From Engraulis encrasicolus (Eukaryota > Chordata > Actinopteri > Clupeiformes > Engraulidae): DNA of 64,000 nt. The stretch is taken from contig NC_085867.1 in assembly GCF_034702125.1 (NCBI RefSeq), positions 42,491,483 through 42,555,482 of the forward strand, in the 5' to 3' direction. This document shows, piece after piece, positions 45,501 to 58,943 of this stretch (the stretch's first letter is position 1; each line of letters starts with the position of its first letter). The notes beneath the pieces are model-generated. The model did no database searches. It saw nothing but the letters and a program-made list of their open reading frames with translations, and had not been told where the DNA came from. The position numbers and the translations under genes were made by a program.

Positions 45501-46284
45501 CTGTCTGAGGTATGTGAACGTACGATGGCATGGTACAAGTGCAAAAAAGTTAAGGCTGTGATGGCTTTGAACTCAAAGTTGAGCTTCTCTGAGATGATCT
45601 TCTCCATACGGCTGAGGTCGGAGACTGTAAACTTGCTCTGGCTGATTCGGATAAGTTCATGGGTGGAAGAAATATTGCACTCCTGTTCGACCACTTTGGC
45701 AGCGATATGAAGACAGCCGATGCTGATGCAGGCTAAGTGTTTAGGCTGGACCTGAAAATGGGAATTACAGTATTTTTGTTAATTACAGCAATTGGATTGT
45801 TAAATACATCAGTTCAGTTGTATATTGCTTGGTGCTGTGTAAAATTGTTTTCTATTTGACACCAATGAAAAACATTAAACACGTATTTATTACGTTTTAC
45901 TGACCCAGTTATTCATGACAAGAAAGAAAAACAAAAAACAAGATTAACTTGCCTTCATCATGGCCAAGAATCTGTCCAGCAGATTAACTGCCAGGACGAA
46001 GGTCTGTGTGCTGTAACCGAAGAAACTAGTCAAGCTCCAGAGGTCCTCCACTTTGGCATTGCGGCATTTCGATGAAATTCCTCTTCCATTCTGGGCAAGG
46101 AAAACACGTTTAATATTCTCGTTTCGATTGACAGTTGTGTTGAGGTATTAGGTGGTTATAGTGCAAGGTTGCAAATTACCTCTTGTGTAGACTCGATCAG
46201 AGCCAGGCCAGCTTCTTTTGGGAGGTAGTTTATCTCCTGATCGAAATTCGCCTTTAGTTCTTTCATGAGTCTGAAGGCCTCCAT
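42571..46284 (-). CDS. ccng2: Cyclin G2 (7 coding exons)
   Basis: CCNG2 is an atypical, growth-inhibitory cyclin; from family knowledge it associates with PP2A and is induced by p53 and FOXO. Coding exons in order: 46284-46180, 46090-45953, 45751-45501, 45247-45169, 45067-44969, 44559-44354, 42697-42571. Phases agree throughout and give 334 residues (human about 344). The cyclin box spans about residues 40-150 (KVEDLWSLTSFFGYSTQTFV, LLDRFLAMMK, ISSTHELIRISQSKFTVSDL, RMEKIISEKLNFEF). The C-terminal half carries the G2-type KKLVWIVSRRTAQNLHSSYY and SVPELPTIPE blocks and an acidic SGEESLSSS tail, distinguishing it from cyclin G1. Start: the ATG opening MEAFRLMKEL, just after a 5' UTR acceptor at 46328. 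The intron after exon 2 uses GC-AG. It lies head to head with CCNI. Confidence 0.95.
43978..44246. mobile_element. TTAA-flanked palindromic MITE, family B (CCNG2 last intron)
   Basis: The element begins AGTGATACTGTCCC and ends GGGACCGTATCACT, with TTAA on both sides (43974-43977 and 44247-44250). The arms continue for about 90 bp, for example TATTTAACTCAAGG near the right end matching its complement at the left. A TTAA duplication suggests piggyBac-type mobilisation. No ORF is present. Confidence 0.85.
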
Positions 46285-46327
46285 GTTTTTATTTTGTGAT
46301 CAGATCCACAGTCTCAGGTCTTGAAAA
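46285..46327 (-). other. CCNG2 5' UTR part of the first coding exon
   Basis: A good acceptor (CTCGTTACAG on the minus strand) lies 43 nt upstream of the start codon. The start codon is therefore in the second exon and an upstream non-coding exon is expected. Confidence 0.6.
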
Positions 46328-47180
46328 CTGTAACGAGAAAAGTTGGTAAATGTTTATGCGTCCTAGAAGCGATCACCAACCTAAAGGGGTCAAGGTTTGC
46401 CCGACTCCCTTCCCAGCTGGGTTATGGTGTCAAATGTCGGTTAACGCCTTCTCCAGTGATTACATGAATTGCGAACAAGATGAAGTGTTTGGTCTTAAAA
46501 ATGACCCTAGATAAACAAACCGGACTGTATATGTGTACATATTGAAATCGGTATCACTTCTTTGCGTATATACACTGCTTTAACATCTGTGTTTTTCGAA
46601 CAGAAATGGTTCAAGCCGTCGAACGACGGGGGAGGGGTTCTTGGCTAACGTTATTCTCCACAGAAGGAAAAAAAACAGCCTCGAATAATTCGCTCTATGA
46701 TAAACATCAATCGCGTACAAAAGGTCTACAACCTATAGGCTTTCGGTGGAAATAAAGGACATGTAATTTGTAACTATGTGTGATCGATCAATGAAACTAT
46801 ATTCTCGTTTAAACCGAAACCAGAGGTTAATGTTTCGCTTGTAGGAATATGAACTACCATTTCAACAGCTATGTTATGTTAGCGTTAAACCTACTGTGTA
46901 GTCGTTGTGTACCACTGTTTTCCTACGCTTACGAAGTACTAATCAACATCATCGAATTATTGCATATTTTTTAAGGTTTGATAGTGTTTTTGCTTCTGGA
47001 TGTTGTCTAGGCTTTTAAAGACCCATCGAAACGGTGATGCAAACAACAACAGAAAATCTTGTTTCGAGCTTTTATGCTCAACGTATCGATGTAGTGCACT
47101 ACATAGCGTTCAAATTAAGAGAATAGGATTGATATGCTATGGTTATAACTATTGATTATAATGTTGAAGATTGTAAATAC

Positions 47181-47340
47181 CTGATAGTGTCAATATGACA
47201 TCTTTCTGTCCGACCTTCTCTTGTTGTCTGTTTCCTTCTCTTTCTTTTCTGTTGTTGATGTAGCAGCGATCCTTTCCACGCCCAGAAATCTACGTCACTG
47301 CACTGGGGTGTAGCTGTAGGGGTTTTGTTCTGGCTAAATA
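47181..47340 (-). other. Probable CCNG2 non-coding first exon
   Basis: On the minus strand ACTATCAG is followed by GTATTT (donor at 47180). The sequence upstream to about 47340 is purine-rich with no in-frame start that matters. The start is not defined by sequence. It pairs with the acceptor at 46328. Confidence 0.45.
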
Positions 47341-47477
47341 TCATCAAAAGTCAGTGTTAATATGTTTTGCTTTTATTTTCTGAGAATAATTTGCATGCCA
47401 TGGTTACATATGTGACTATTTGTATTTCGGTAGTAAATTACTATTTAATCGTACAGCATGAAGTGCTAAAGTGTATC

Positions 47478-47640
47478 GTTTACCGTCTAAATGATTGACA
47501 ACCCAAGAAGCCAATCGGCTGTTGCACGAAAACCATGTTCAAAAAGTCCGCCCAAATTCCTTGTAGCTCATTGGCTGCTCTCTTCACAGGCTTGGCTGCA
47601 CGTACAGAAATATTCAAAGTTCATTGGCCAAGACGGTGCT
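47478..47640. promoter_or_regulatory. Divergent CCNG2/CCNI control region with three CCAAT boxes
   Basis: CCAAT occurs at 47511-47515, and its complement ATTGG at 47570-47574 and 47623-47627, spaced 59 and 53 bp apart. TTCAAA (complement of the CHR core TTTGAA) occurs at 47613-47618. GTTTAC (complement of a FOXO-like GTAAAC) is at 47478-47483. NF-Y clusters with a CHR are typical of cell-cycle promoters, and CCNG2 is a known FOXO target. Occupancy here is inference. Confidence 0.5.
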
Positions 47641-48289
47641 TTATTTGCGTTGCAGATTGAACATTGCCCATATCTTGTTTTCATAGTTTTAAAAACAGAC
47701 GGGATTGTAGTAAAATGTTCGAGTAGGAATAACCATCACCCACTATTTCGCACCATTTCCGTGTACATTACGTGTAGTGCGAAATCTGATATTATTTACT
47801 GACATTTACAGTGCAGACTATAATACGATTCCAAACTGAAGGCCAATGAATCTTGTGGGACTTGACCCTACCGTCCGTTGTCTGTGGGAGGTTTTTCTTT
47901 TTTCTTTTTCTTTTTCTTTCAACATAAATCTAGTCGTGTATCTTAATACACCTCTCAATGCTGCATATGTGCTGCTGACTGTCAGCATTTTAGAAGCTGT
48001 TGTGTTGCGATGTATCGGTTGGAATCGAACCTGACAGATGGTTGCGTCCTTTTAATATTCATGCGCTAGAGAAAGTAGTCCCCACTTCCCAAAACAAAAT
48101 ACCAACCATTTATCATGAATATACAACATTTTTGTTTTGTGTTGTTTTGTATATTATGGTTGTCGTTGTAATCACAGACATGCCATTTTACATGTGTGAA
48201 TGCATAGTTATTTGCTTGTGTGTTGTCTTGATATTGTTCACAGTATGAGGGTGGGCGGAGCAGTTCCCTTCCTTCTTCAGTCCCCTCCT

Positions 48290-48501
48290 CGGAAATAGAC
48301 ATCAGTCTTTTCCGTTCGTTTTCTTTTTAATATCAATTTGGAAGGATCCCTTCTTTTTATCCCTCCAAATAAGACGAAATGGAGACCAGGATGGACGAGT
48401 GAATTGGCATACCGGCCCGCAACATCCCTTTATTTTCCTTCTGTTTAATGGACCGGATGATTTCCAAGTCAGACTGTGGACCTCGCAGCTTTGCAGGGGA
48501 G
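48290..48501 (+). other. Probable CCNI non-coding first exon
   Basis: The sequence TGCAGGGGAG is followed by GTAGGC (donor at 48502), and the next exon starts at 49440 after CCTTCGTAG. No start codon leading into the cyclin I frame is present, so this is 5' UTR. The transcription start near 48290 is a guess. 48502-49439 is intron 1, in which I see nothing else. Confidence 0.5.
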
Positions 48502-49482
48502 GTAGGCCAAGTTAGCCATATAGGCTAGCTAGAAAACTAGCTATTCATTGTTTGTTTACGAAATGTTATTACGGTTTCGGAGCTTATTAGTTGCATGCTC
48601 ACCCTGCTTGAATCTAAGGGTTAGAAGTATAAAAGAATTGATTCAGTCCTTTTGATTCAGTGTCTTAAATGGCTAAGGTGCTATGGTGAGCTGAGTGAAT
48701 CTGCTAGCCATAAACGTAGTCTAGTTGTAATCACCAACTTCAAAGTAGCCGTAAAATTCCTCCTGGAAATATTTAAAGCTTTAACATGACACCAAGCAAA
48801 GCATATGTTACGGTGTATTTTATGTTCAAACATTAAGACGTGGTAAATGTTTTCCTTTTTAACAAGCTAGCTAGTATAGTCCGGTGACTGAGGTAAATTG
48901 TCTTGTCAAACAATTATTGCCTTTGTTGATTGGTGGCTTGTATTATTATTTTTTTAACCACATCCCTCATTTATATTTATATAGCTAGTGTAAGACTAAC
49001 TAGATAGGCTATCATTCGATTTCACCAGAGGCCTGTGGTCATTATGTCACAGGCTGCTAACCTGTCTAGCTTGCTGTCTTAGACACTGGCTGTCAGATAA
49101 GACAAAAATGTAAAGTCACTATTATAAGAACGTCTTATTGAAACGTCTTGGGTTTGGTGAAATGTTTAGCAATAATGTCCTTTCAGCACACTGACGCAAT
49201 CCTTATGAGTCATGACAAAGACTTTGCTATTCAATTGGCTCACTTCATTTGTATGTCCATTGCATTGCTAGATATGGAGACTTTCTTACTTCTCTGATAC
49301 TAAACATTATATATTTTTTTAAATCAAATAATAACCCAATATACTGTTGTCCATAAATAAACTCTGTGAAAGCAACCTCTGTACTTAATGTCTGTGTATT
49401 GACATTGAACCATGTATGGTGGCTTGGCTTCCTTCGTAGGTAGCTGTATCCAGTGTGGAGGTAGGCACATCCAGGGGTCGTG

Positions 49483-51467
49483 ATGAAGTTTCCAGAACCC
49501 TTGGAGAGCCAGAAGCTGTCTTTTCTTCTAGAAAAGGCAGCTTCTAGGGAAGCCTTGATGTGGAAGGCCTACGTGCCCAAGAAGTCCTCCACTCAGGTAT
49601 GTGAACCAACACTATGGCCAAGTGTATTTTATTGTCAATTTTTTCTATATCACTGATGGTACACAGGCATTTGATATGGTGGTACGCCAAACTCCACTTG
49701 TGCAATTTAAACACAAGTGTAAACACAGGACACAATACCTGCCAACTCCCCCCTGGAGGTCAATGAAGAAACTCTACTCTATGGTAGTGGAATAGAAGAT
49801 AAATTTGTTTGCTCGTTATTGTCTCACACACATTGGCCTGTACTACATATAGCAGTAGGAAAACGCCAAACTCTTTCACCTGACCTAAGTAACATTCCAC
49901 TTAACTACCCCCATCCCAAATACACATTTATTAACGCCCCTTTCGAACTGTCAGAAAATAATGTATAGGCACAGCATATCGGAAAGTGCTGAAGTAAGCC
50001 CTTTGTTTATACGTGCCAATTTGAGTTGCAATGGTTGAAGTAGGAAAGTAAGAGAATAAATAAATTCATCTGTAAAACAAAAACGTCCTTCGGGAATTTT
50101 GACATGCCGTGTGTGATGTATGAGGTGTGAACTTGCAAACGAGACAGAAGTGTGATGCCTGGGACATTTGGGTGTGATTTCTTTTACTCTCCTTCCCACG
50201 CAGCTCAATTAATTCGTCTAATTTACGCTGTCACGGCAGATTAGTGTCAAAGGCACTCACTTGTTTTTTAAATTAATTCAGTTGCAAAACGTTACCCCTT
50301 TATGCTTGGCTATCCTCAATGCAACATAACAAGTGAGCAGTCTTATTTTGTTTGGAGCAGCTTTATGGTAATCGCAAGAGCTCAGCATTTGACATTCACA
50401 GTTCTTTACCTGCCCTGAAGTATGGGTGAACAATTCAGCATCATGCTGAAGTCTGCTGTATTTCCAGGCATGAACATAGATTGGTTTAACTACTATTTTA
50501 CTAAGTGGTCATGAAGCCAAGCGTTGAGGCATAGAGTTGTTGGCATTAGTGCAGAGCATGCAAGTAAGAATATTGGTGTCACCAAATCGGTTGGAAAAAC
50601 GTGAACTTGTCTAAGAGCAATAGATACTGTTAATATCCTGAAAATGTCATCGCACACATTGTTGCTCATTTAGCTAAATCTTGAAATATTACCCCCAGTA
50701 AGACTGCTGAACCTTTCCTGAAATATGAATTGTAATCTACCCCAAGTATGCTGCTGAATTGAAGGCAATTATTGAAGCAACTAAACTAGCTAGCTTCATC
50801 ACTCCCAAACAGTCCAAGTCATTACATTCTATACAGTGGCTGTCCAGACTCTACTCATGTTGTCTAGACCCCAAGTTGTCCAGATCCCAGGTCGTGTGTG
50901 TGTGTGTGTTTCATGTCCATGCTGGCCTTTTCTCTGACCCGACCTTCTTTTCTTTTGCGTCCTGTGCCAATTGGGGTTTGGGGTTACAGGATACAGATAT
51001 CTCCCCTGGCCAGCGAGACGAGGCGGTGCGATGGCTCGTCCACCTGCACAGCAAGCTTCGGCTCTATCCAGAGACCCTCTTCCTGGCCGTCAGCATACTG
51101 GACCGCTTCCTGGCAGCTATCAAGGTGCAGTCCTCTACTACAGTAGATGCATTACTGTGGGTGGCTTCCAAAAGGTTTTATGAGGATATCTGGACAAGCT
51201 TTTAGCCTGGCAAGCCAGAGTATGACATGAAATTATGGGCTCGCACTGTAGGCTAATGTCAGTGTGCTGAGCCCATCCCAGTGACTTGCTACACTCGCTA
51301 CAAAATTAGACGGAATGTTGTAATTAGAGGATAGAGCCAGAACTATCCCCTATGGTGTGAGACCAGACCAACCTGCGAGGCAACAATACATTTTTCTGCT
51401 GGTAGGGTTTAGTCCAATTAACTAGGCTTTGACATTCTCCTCCGTGAATTGTTTGTGCTTTTATTAG

Positions 51468-51502
<35 letters not shown>

Positions 51503-53110
51503 AGTAAATGAGTTGAAGAGACATTGTGTCTATGTAAATACGTCATGTGGTAAGATAACATTGTCAATGTTTTCCGTTCTGAGTGTTGGCTTTTAGTAGC
51601 TTGTTTATCGAGACTGACATTTTAAACTTAAAAGCCACACCTGCACTGTTGCATCTACTCTTGCTTTTATTTGTTAAAAATGTTGAAGATTTTTAAGACT
51701 ACAGGTGCATTCTGTTTAACGAAATGCACTGAGTTCAAGAGGCAGAAGCTGCTAGACATGTTACTTTGTCAACAGGAAGTCTCTGTCTTTTTCGAGCGGG
51801 TGACTGGTTTCAGAATCAACTGTGAGTGTGCTGTACTCATTGTCACAGATCGTGCTCATTGGCGCTGGTAGCATTCGTTTCAGATAGATCGGATTATTCT
51901 GAAGAAAGCACTGTTTAATCAGAAAGAAGAGTTTATTAATTATGATATATTGATTCGGCTAGGTAGAACTCTGGAGTTAAGCTTATGTGCATTTGAAATG
52001 TGGCAATCTGGATTCAGAAGCTGACCCTAGCGTCCCAATCAATCACTGGTCAACGTTTTTTTAATGGTAAAAATAATTTTCTCTCTTCAGCCCGGCTCTT
52101 GTTTTGCTGTCTTTTACCCTACCAACTCCAGTGACCTACATAATATGTCCTCACTGTGAGGTTGCAGCTTCCTGCCTGCAGAGCAAGTTTCATAGAAGTT
52201 CCCCCCAACCCCCAGTCACATTCTTTTCATCAGTCACGTGAAATAACATTGTACTAATTTGTTTTAGGGTTAATGTAGTTTTCTCAATCTGACAGCGGAT
52301 TGGGCCTTCACTCTTTCTCCCCTGCCGCCACCCCCTTGCAGCATGTACAGACCATTGGTCAGCTGTTATTCTGTTTTTTAAAGTGCTTCGTAAAATAAAT
52401 GTGATTTTGTTTTTGATTTTCCTTTAGGCCCGCCCAAAATATCTGCCTTGCATTGCCATCACATGCTTCTTCTTGGCTGCAAAGACCAATGAAGAGGATG
52501 AGGTGAGTCTCATTTTTCTGCTGTCATTATTGTTTGCGTTGCTTTTTGAATCTTTTCCTGTCGTAATCTCAGCAGTCCTATGAAATAATAGAGTGGGAGA
52601 GTGAGATGGAGCAGGCCAGATTCGAACCTGGGTCCTCACAGGCATGCGAGTCCACATGTGGGGGGGACTTGGCACGTTGCACCACAGCACTCCCATTATT
52701 ATTGTTCTTTTCCCAGTGGTTCTTTTGAACAAATGCCCCCTCAACCTCATCATAAGCCTGCCAACGTCCCCTATAGTATTAAAAAAACCCATAGACCTTT
52801 GCCTTCCATTTCGTCCGTTGAAAAACTATTTTAACCCTTTCACGCAGAGCGACTGTTATAATCATACTGCCACCAAAATGGTAATAACAACCATGTCTTA
52901 ATGTCTGTTGCGTAAGACTCTCGCTAATGTCATAGTGATACTGTTTGCTAAAAAAGCTTAACGATATCATAACAGCGAGTGGGGTCGCCGGCAATCTCAT
53001 CTGCATGAAAGGGCTATGAGAAGCTCTGTCTGTGACCCCTGACCCCCTATCCCAACATGCCCCCCTGGGCCTCTACACCATCATTAGCCTAAAACCATCA
53101 GGCCATCACT

Positions 53111-53185
<75 letters not shown>

Positions 53186-56100
53186 GTCACTCACCAGAGA
53201 GAACGCAGCAGTAAGAATTTACTACCTCTGCTCTCTCTCTTTCTCTGTCACACACACTGAGGTTATTCTAGTCCACACCATTCAGTCTTCGCCCTACCCA
53301 TTTCAGTATGTCTGTCAAACTTAGACAGCCTGTCAAAGGTTTCATCAGAAGAGTAGCATGATTTTCATGCGCTATACCATTGAATGGGTGTGGTGGTCTG
53401 ATACATTTATGGATCCCAATGAGGCACGGGTCACCAGGCAGCCTCGGGCAGATCAAGTGACCCAGTGGTGACAGCTACAGGGAAGGGATGTAATGCGTTT
53501 CCTCTCGTAGATGACACACACACACACACACACACAGATGAGAAGATGCATACTAATATGACTTGCATTACATAGTCATAGGGTTAACTTGGGGTTAAAA
53601 TGATTCAGCGTCTAAATCTGTTAAGTCAGGCTCAAACTACACGACTCCCGATTTCATGTCCGATTTTGGCGTTGGGTTGCGCCGCACACATGAAGAGAAT
53701 CGCAACTGTCAATCTTATGCCTAGGTGTAACCACCCGAGACAATGCCCGACATTCTATTTTGAGTCACAAATATCAAACAGTGTTTGATTTCTACGCTTT
53801 TGCGATCAGCGACTCTTTGAGCTGACAAAATTCTATCTTAGAACGTCGCACACGACGAGGAAAACTTGCACAACAATCGCTTGCGATGGTCCTGGGGGGT
53901 AACATTAAGGTGGGTTTTCAGCCGAGAGTTGGGCCGATAGTCGTGTAGTTTGAGTCTTGCTTTAGAAATCTGTATTTTCTTTTCACTCTAACCTAAAAAT
54001 CAAAATACTTAAAGGGACAGTTTGGTCAATTTCAACATGCAGTTGAATTGCTCACACTACCATTGACTTGTCAGTACCTGGTGATGCCACATTTTTCGGC
54101 TCAGCCCTTTCCGAGATATGAGCAATTCAAATGGGGGCAGCGTTTGTTTACATTTTTAAAAAATGAAACATAGGCCAACTCCAAATATTTTACCAAAAGG
54201 TACTGCTGTTTGCTAGTTGTCTGCTGATGTTTTATAACCTTTTGGATGTTTTTGGGAATAAATAAAAATGTTTTTTTGAAATGTAAACAAAGAGCTGCCC
54301 CCATTACAATGACCAGGATCTCGGAAACGGCTGAAGAAGAAGGAAAAAAAATCTCAGGCAGTGACAAGTCCAGGGTTGTGTGAGCATTACAACTGCATGT
54401 TGAAATTGACCAAACTGTCCCTTTAACCTCAGTCCAGTAGTGGTGAAATTGAGGAAAAATACATCTATTAAACCTGGTTATTCCAGGTTTTGCCAGCGTG
54501 TCTGATCTCAAGTGGAAATGCTGTCAAAGTTTATTTGGCAGAGGTGCCGTTTTGGTTTGTTCAGGGGGTTGGCCTACACCAATATTGTCTTCACAACACA
54601 AAAAACCCCACAAACTAAACTTAACATTCACTATGTAAAAATACAGAAGTCGGTAGCACCAATTTCCTCATGAAGTACCATTTGTAGTGACGTGGTGTTC
54701 TGGAGTCCTGTGTGTCATGTGGAGTGACGTCAGTTGAAAACACGAGGTAGTAGAAACCACTGTGTAAGGCCAAGACGAGGGGCCTCTGAGATTTTTTTTA
54801 ATGCCCACTTCTGCTTCTGTTGTGGCACCTTGAGGTGCCTGTTGTATTAATTGAACTATACAAGTACATTGAAGTATTATGCATTTATTACTTGTAGTTT
54901 TTGGTATCGTATTTAGAATAGAATATAATTAATTATTATTATGAATGTTATTATCGGTACTTGACAGTAAGCAATTCAAACTCAGAAGCTTAACCAGATG
55001 TGTCATGTGGGCTGGCTCTTTCCAGATAAAAAGCAACAATGATTCTCGGAGGTCACCTGATTCTAAAGAATTACTGGTGTAGTCGGTGGTTTACAAATAC
55101 CATCCTTACCCAGACATGAGTTTTGTCATGTAGTCTAGCTTCCCTGAGGTAAAATGTGGTAGGACTACAGTTGACAAACACTAGACCAAGATCAGACATT
55201 CATTTTGGCATGTAGGCCGCTGGTCTTTTTCTTCTTTTTGTCACTGTGTGAAAAGTCCAGACAACTGATAAGTGCTGGTGGCCGTTGCTGGTGTTGTCAG
55301 CCAGTCGTTGTGTCTGGTTACGGCTGCCCGGGAGTGACCAAGGGTCAATCTTGTTTACAGCCCTTTTTAAGTGTCTGTTGCATCATCGACACATTTGCTG
55401 TTCACAATTGTCAGCATTGGTCTGTTCTCAGAAGCAATATAGAGCTTCTCAGAAGCAAATAAACAAATATTAAACTAAGGATTAAGTATATTCATCTTTT
55501 TTTTGCTAAGGTGGTTTCCTGAGAAGGAAAGAAAGAAATATGGAAAGAAATGCTGCCCTTTGTTTTTCAATTTAACTCTTTAGAAATCATGTCCTGTGAA
55601 GTCCAATCTCAATGAAATTGGAAATGTATAAAAAACGCATGCATTTCCTTTTCCTCTAAGGGAGATGCTTTATTACAAGGTCAAAGCTTAGACCGTTTAT
55701 AAGAAACTAATATTTTCCTTTTGGTTCAGTATCGTGTACAGCACGTTATGCCTGTCTATGATGATCCAATGTTCCTCACCTGTTCCCACCCACAAATCTC
55801 TACCTCACTTCATTTGTTTATCTGAATAATTTCACATGTGTTTGCTGTCCTGGACCCTGTTTCTTGGAATAGTTTTTACGAGCAAGTTAGCAACTTAGTA
55901 GGTTTCCAATGGGAAATTGCATTGAAACCAAGTAAGTTGCTAACTTAGTTGGGCAACAATGCTGTCAAGACTCACCCCTGATCTCATACGCCATTTTGAT
56001 CGTTGTCGTGTGATTGTGTGTGCGTGCGTGCGTGCGTGTCTGTGTGTGTGTGTGTGTTTTCCTCCTCAGCGGATCCCGTCTCTGAGGGAGCTGGCCAGCT

Positions 56101-57732
56101 CCAGCAGCTGTGGCTGCTCTCCCTCGGAGATCCTGCGGATGGAGAGGATCGTTCTGGATAAGCTGAACTGGGACCTGCACACAGCAACACCGCTGGACTT
56201 CTTGCAAATTGTGAGTTCCCAGTCCCGCCCTGTGTGCGGAGTCTGTTCGGTTCACCCTTGCTGTTTTCAGGCCGACTAGAATGATGCTAGCAGGGCTCTA
56301 AATTAACACACGCCAACCCGCCAAACACGGGTGAAAATTAAATTTGGCCGTGGAAAAAAATACCTACCCGCCCATTTGGCTAGTAGCGCCCGAGTAACAG
56401 TAAATTGTGAACGGTAAACGGCTGCTTGTATGACAACGATATGGCGAGATTTCCTACATTACCCATAAACACTCCCCTCATGACCCCACCCCACAGTGAG
56501 CGTTCCGAAGCAGCAGCCACTCCGTTCTGCTGCTGCGCGCGCCAGGACAGAAAGCATTTCAGAGCTCTTGTGCGCTCACACTATTTTGACAGGCTTTCGC
56601 TCCAACACTTTTAACGTCACTATTAGGCATACTGTTACTATTAGCATTCTCTGACCATGCATATTACCCCCAGATTCACCATCTGACATCTACATTGTCA
56701 TCACAGTGTGCATAGAAAAGGCAAGCATTTTTCAGCTTGAACACGTCAGTTGGTTTGAGGGTAGGTGCAGGAACAGGCACCAGTACGATTCTCGGTCGGC
56801 CTGAACATGCTGTGTATAAACTGAATCAGCAAGATGGAGGGCCTTTTCTCAGACGCTTGCACACGATTCTTAAGACACTGTGGGGGGAGATGTTCCGCTG
56901 ACCTGTCAGTCAGCCACCAGGACCCCGTTTCTCAAAAACATTGTTGCTAACCAGTTAGCAACTAACTAGGTTTCCAATGGGAAATTGCATTGCAAGCAAG
57001 TTAAGTTAACTTTGTTAGCAATGTTGTCGAGAAACGCACCCCTGGAGTGTTTCTCAAAAGCGTAGTTGTTAGCTTGTTAGCAACTTCAGTAGTTGCCAAT
57101 GTGAAATTGCATTGCAAACATCAATTAGCTAACATAGTTAGCAACTACGGTTTCCAGAAATGCACCCCTGGTTTGCTTTTTGCAGAGTTTGCATGCAACT
57201 TAGGTCCTCCAGAGATGTGTTTACAGAGCACTTGTTCTGGGTGGAAAGAAAAGAAAAAAAAGGTCAATATGCTTGTCTGTGTGTGCTCTTGAATGTTGTT
57301 AGTATGGCAAATATTGAATTGCAAAACATCAAGGGCACCAGAGTCTCTCTTTTTTTTCCCCCTAGAGTTTACATTTTTGTTTCACATTTACAATATTTTG
57401 TCACAAAGTCATTGGAGCCTCTCCTCTCCTCTCTTATATCTATTAGTCTAGCATCTAGCAGTTAAGCAATTTGTGTGCTTAAATGATTGATATTTTGTCT
57501 AATGGTTCACAAATACAAAATCAATTCCCTTTTGGGACCAATAAATTAAAGCCTCTCTCTCTCTCGCTCTCTCTCTCGCTCTCATAGATATCTTCCTCTG
57601 CCCTGAAAATAAAATGCTATACTATTGTAGCTATTTTGTTTTTGTTTTGAAAAATTTAATTTGAATGTTTTTTTTTCTTCTGTGTAGGCCATGAAATAGT
57701 CATAAGTGCTTAACTGTGAGCAAATGATAACA

Positions 57733-57788
<56 letters not shown>

Positions 57789-58888
57789 ATCTCCTATTTC
57801 CTCTCCAGTTCCATGCGATGGTGCTGTCCTGTGTTGGCCATGAAATAGTCATAACTGCTTAACCGTCAAATGATAATCAGCATCTCTCTCTCTCCCTCCC
57901 ACCTTCCCCTATGTCCACTCCAGTTCCATGCGATGGTGCTGTCCTGCAAGGCCCCATCGCTGGCAGGCCTGCTGGGCTCCTCGTCCTCCCCCGGTGGCGG
58001 CATGTCCCCGTCGCAGCACCTGGCCCTGCTGACGCAGCGGCTGCTGCTGTGCCTGGCTGACCTCTCGCTGCTGGGGCAGACGCGGGGCTCCACGCTGGCC
58101 CTCGGCCTCCTCACGCTGGAGCTGGAGAGCTGCTGTCCCGACTGGTTGGCGCTCACTGTCGACCTGCTCCGCAAGGCACAGGTGAGGGACCGGACAACAT
58201 ATCTCAAATAGTTGTAAATGTATGCACATCTCTGGCCTCACTGAGGCCAGATGTCAGACAAAGGTGTATCCATCAAAGAGACAGTAGAAGTCACTCCTTT
58301 AGTCAGAGTTGCAGTGTACAGACTTGAACTCTTTGATAAGGGAGGGACAAGTCATGGGTGTTGATGATGTTTTGGTAGGGGGGAGCGGAAAAGATACTTC
58401 ACAACTTCCAAAGCCACTGTTTTTTTAAGCCTTGTGACGAGTTAAACCAACAAACCTCAACAGATACTGTGCAAAGAAAAACAAACATTGAGAGACATGG
58501 GGTGGTGATGCTGGATGGAGACACTTCACACCTTTTAAAGCCACAGCTTTTTTTAAGCACCATGATGAGTCAAATAAATCAACCACAACAGATACGGTGT
58601 GAAAAAGCAAATATTGAGAGACATGGGTGGTGGTGCTGTTGTGGAGAAAGCAGTACGTCCCAATTTTTTAGTTTGAAGCCAGAGTCCTTTTTTAGCATCA
58701 CAAGGAGACAAACAAATGATCCCAACAGAGACTGTGCTAGAAGGAAAAAGTCAAATGGTTTGAAGTACTGGGGGCTCGTTCATTCCATGAAGGGAAAAGA
58801 GAAAATGAATGTATTATAACTATGTATTCAAAATATGAACCTAGAGTGCAGAAAAACCTGTAAACTTGACTTGACTGTAAACTTTTGG

Positions 58889-58943
<55 letters not shown>

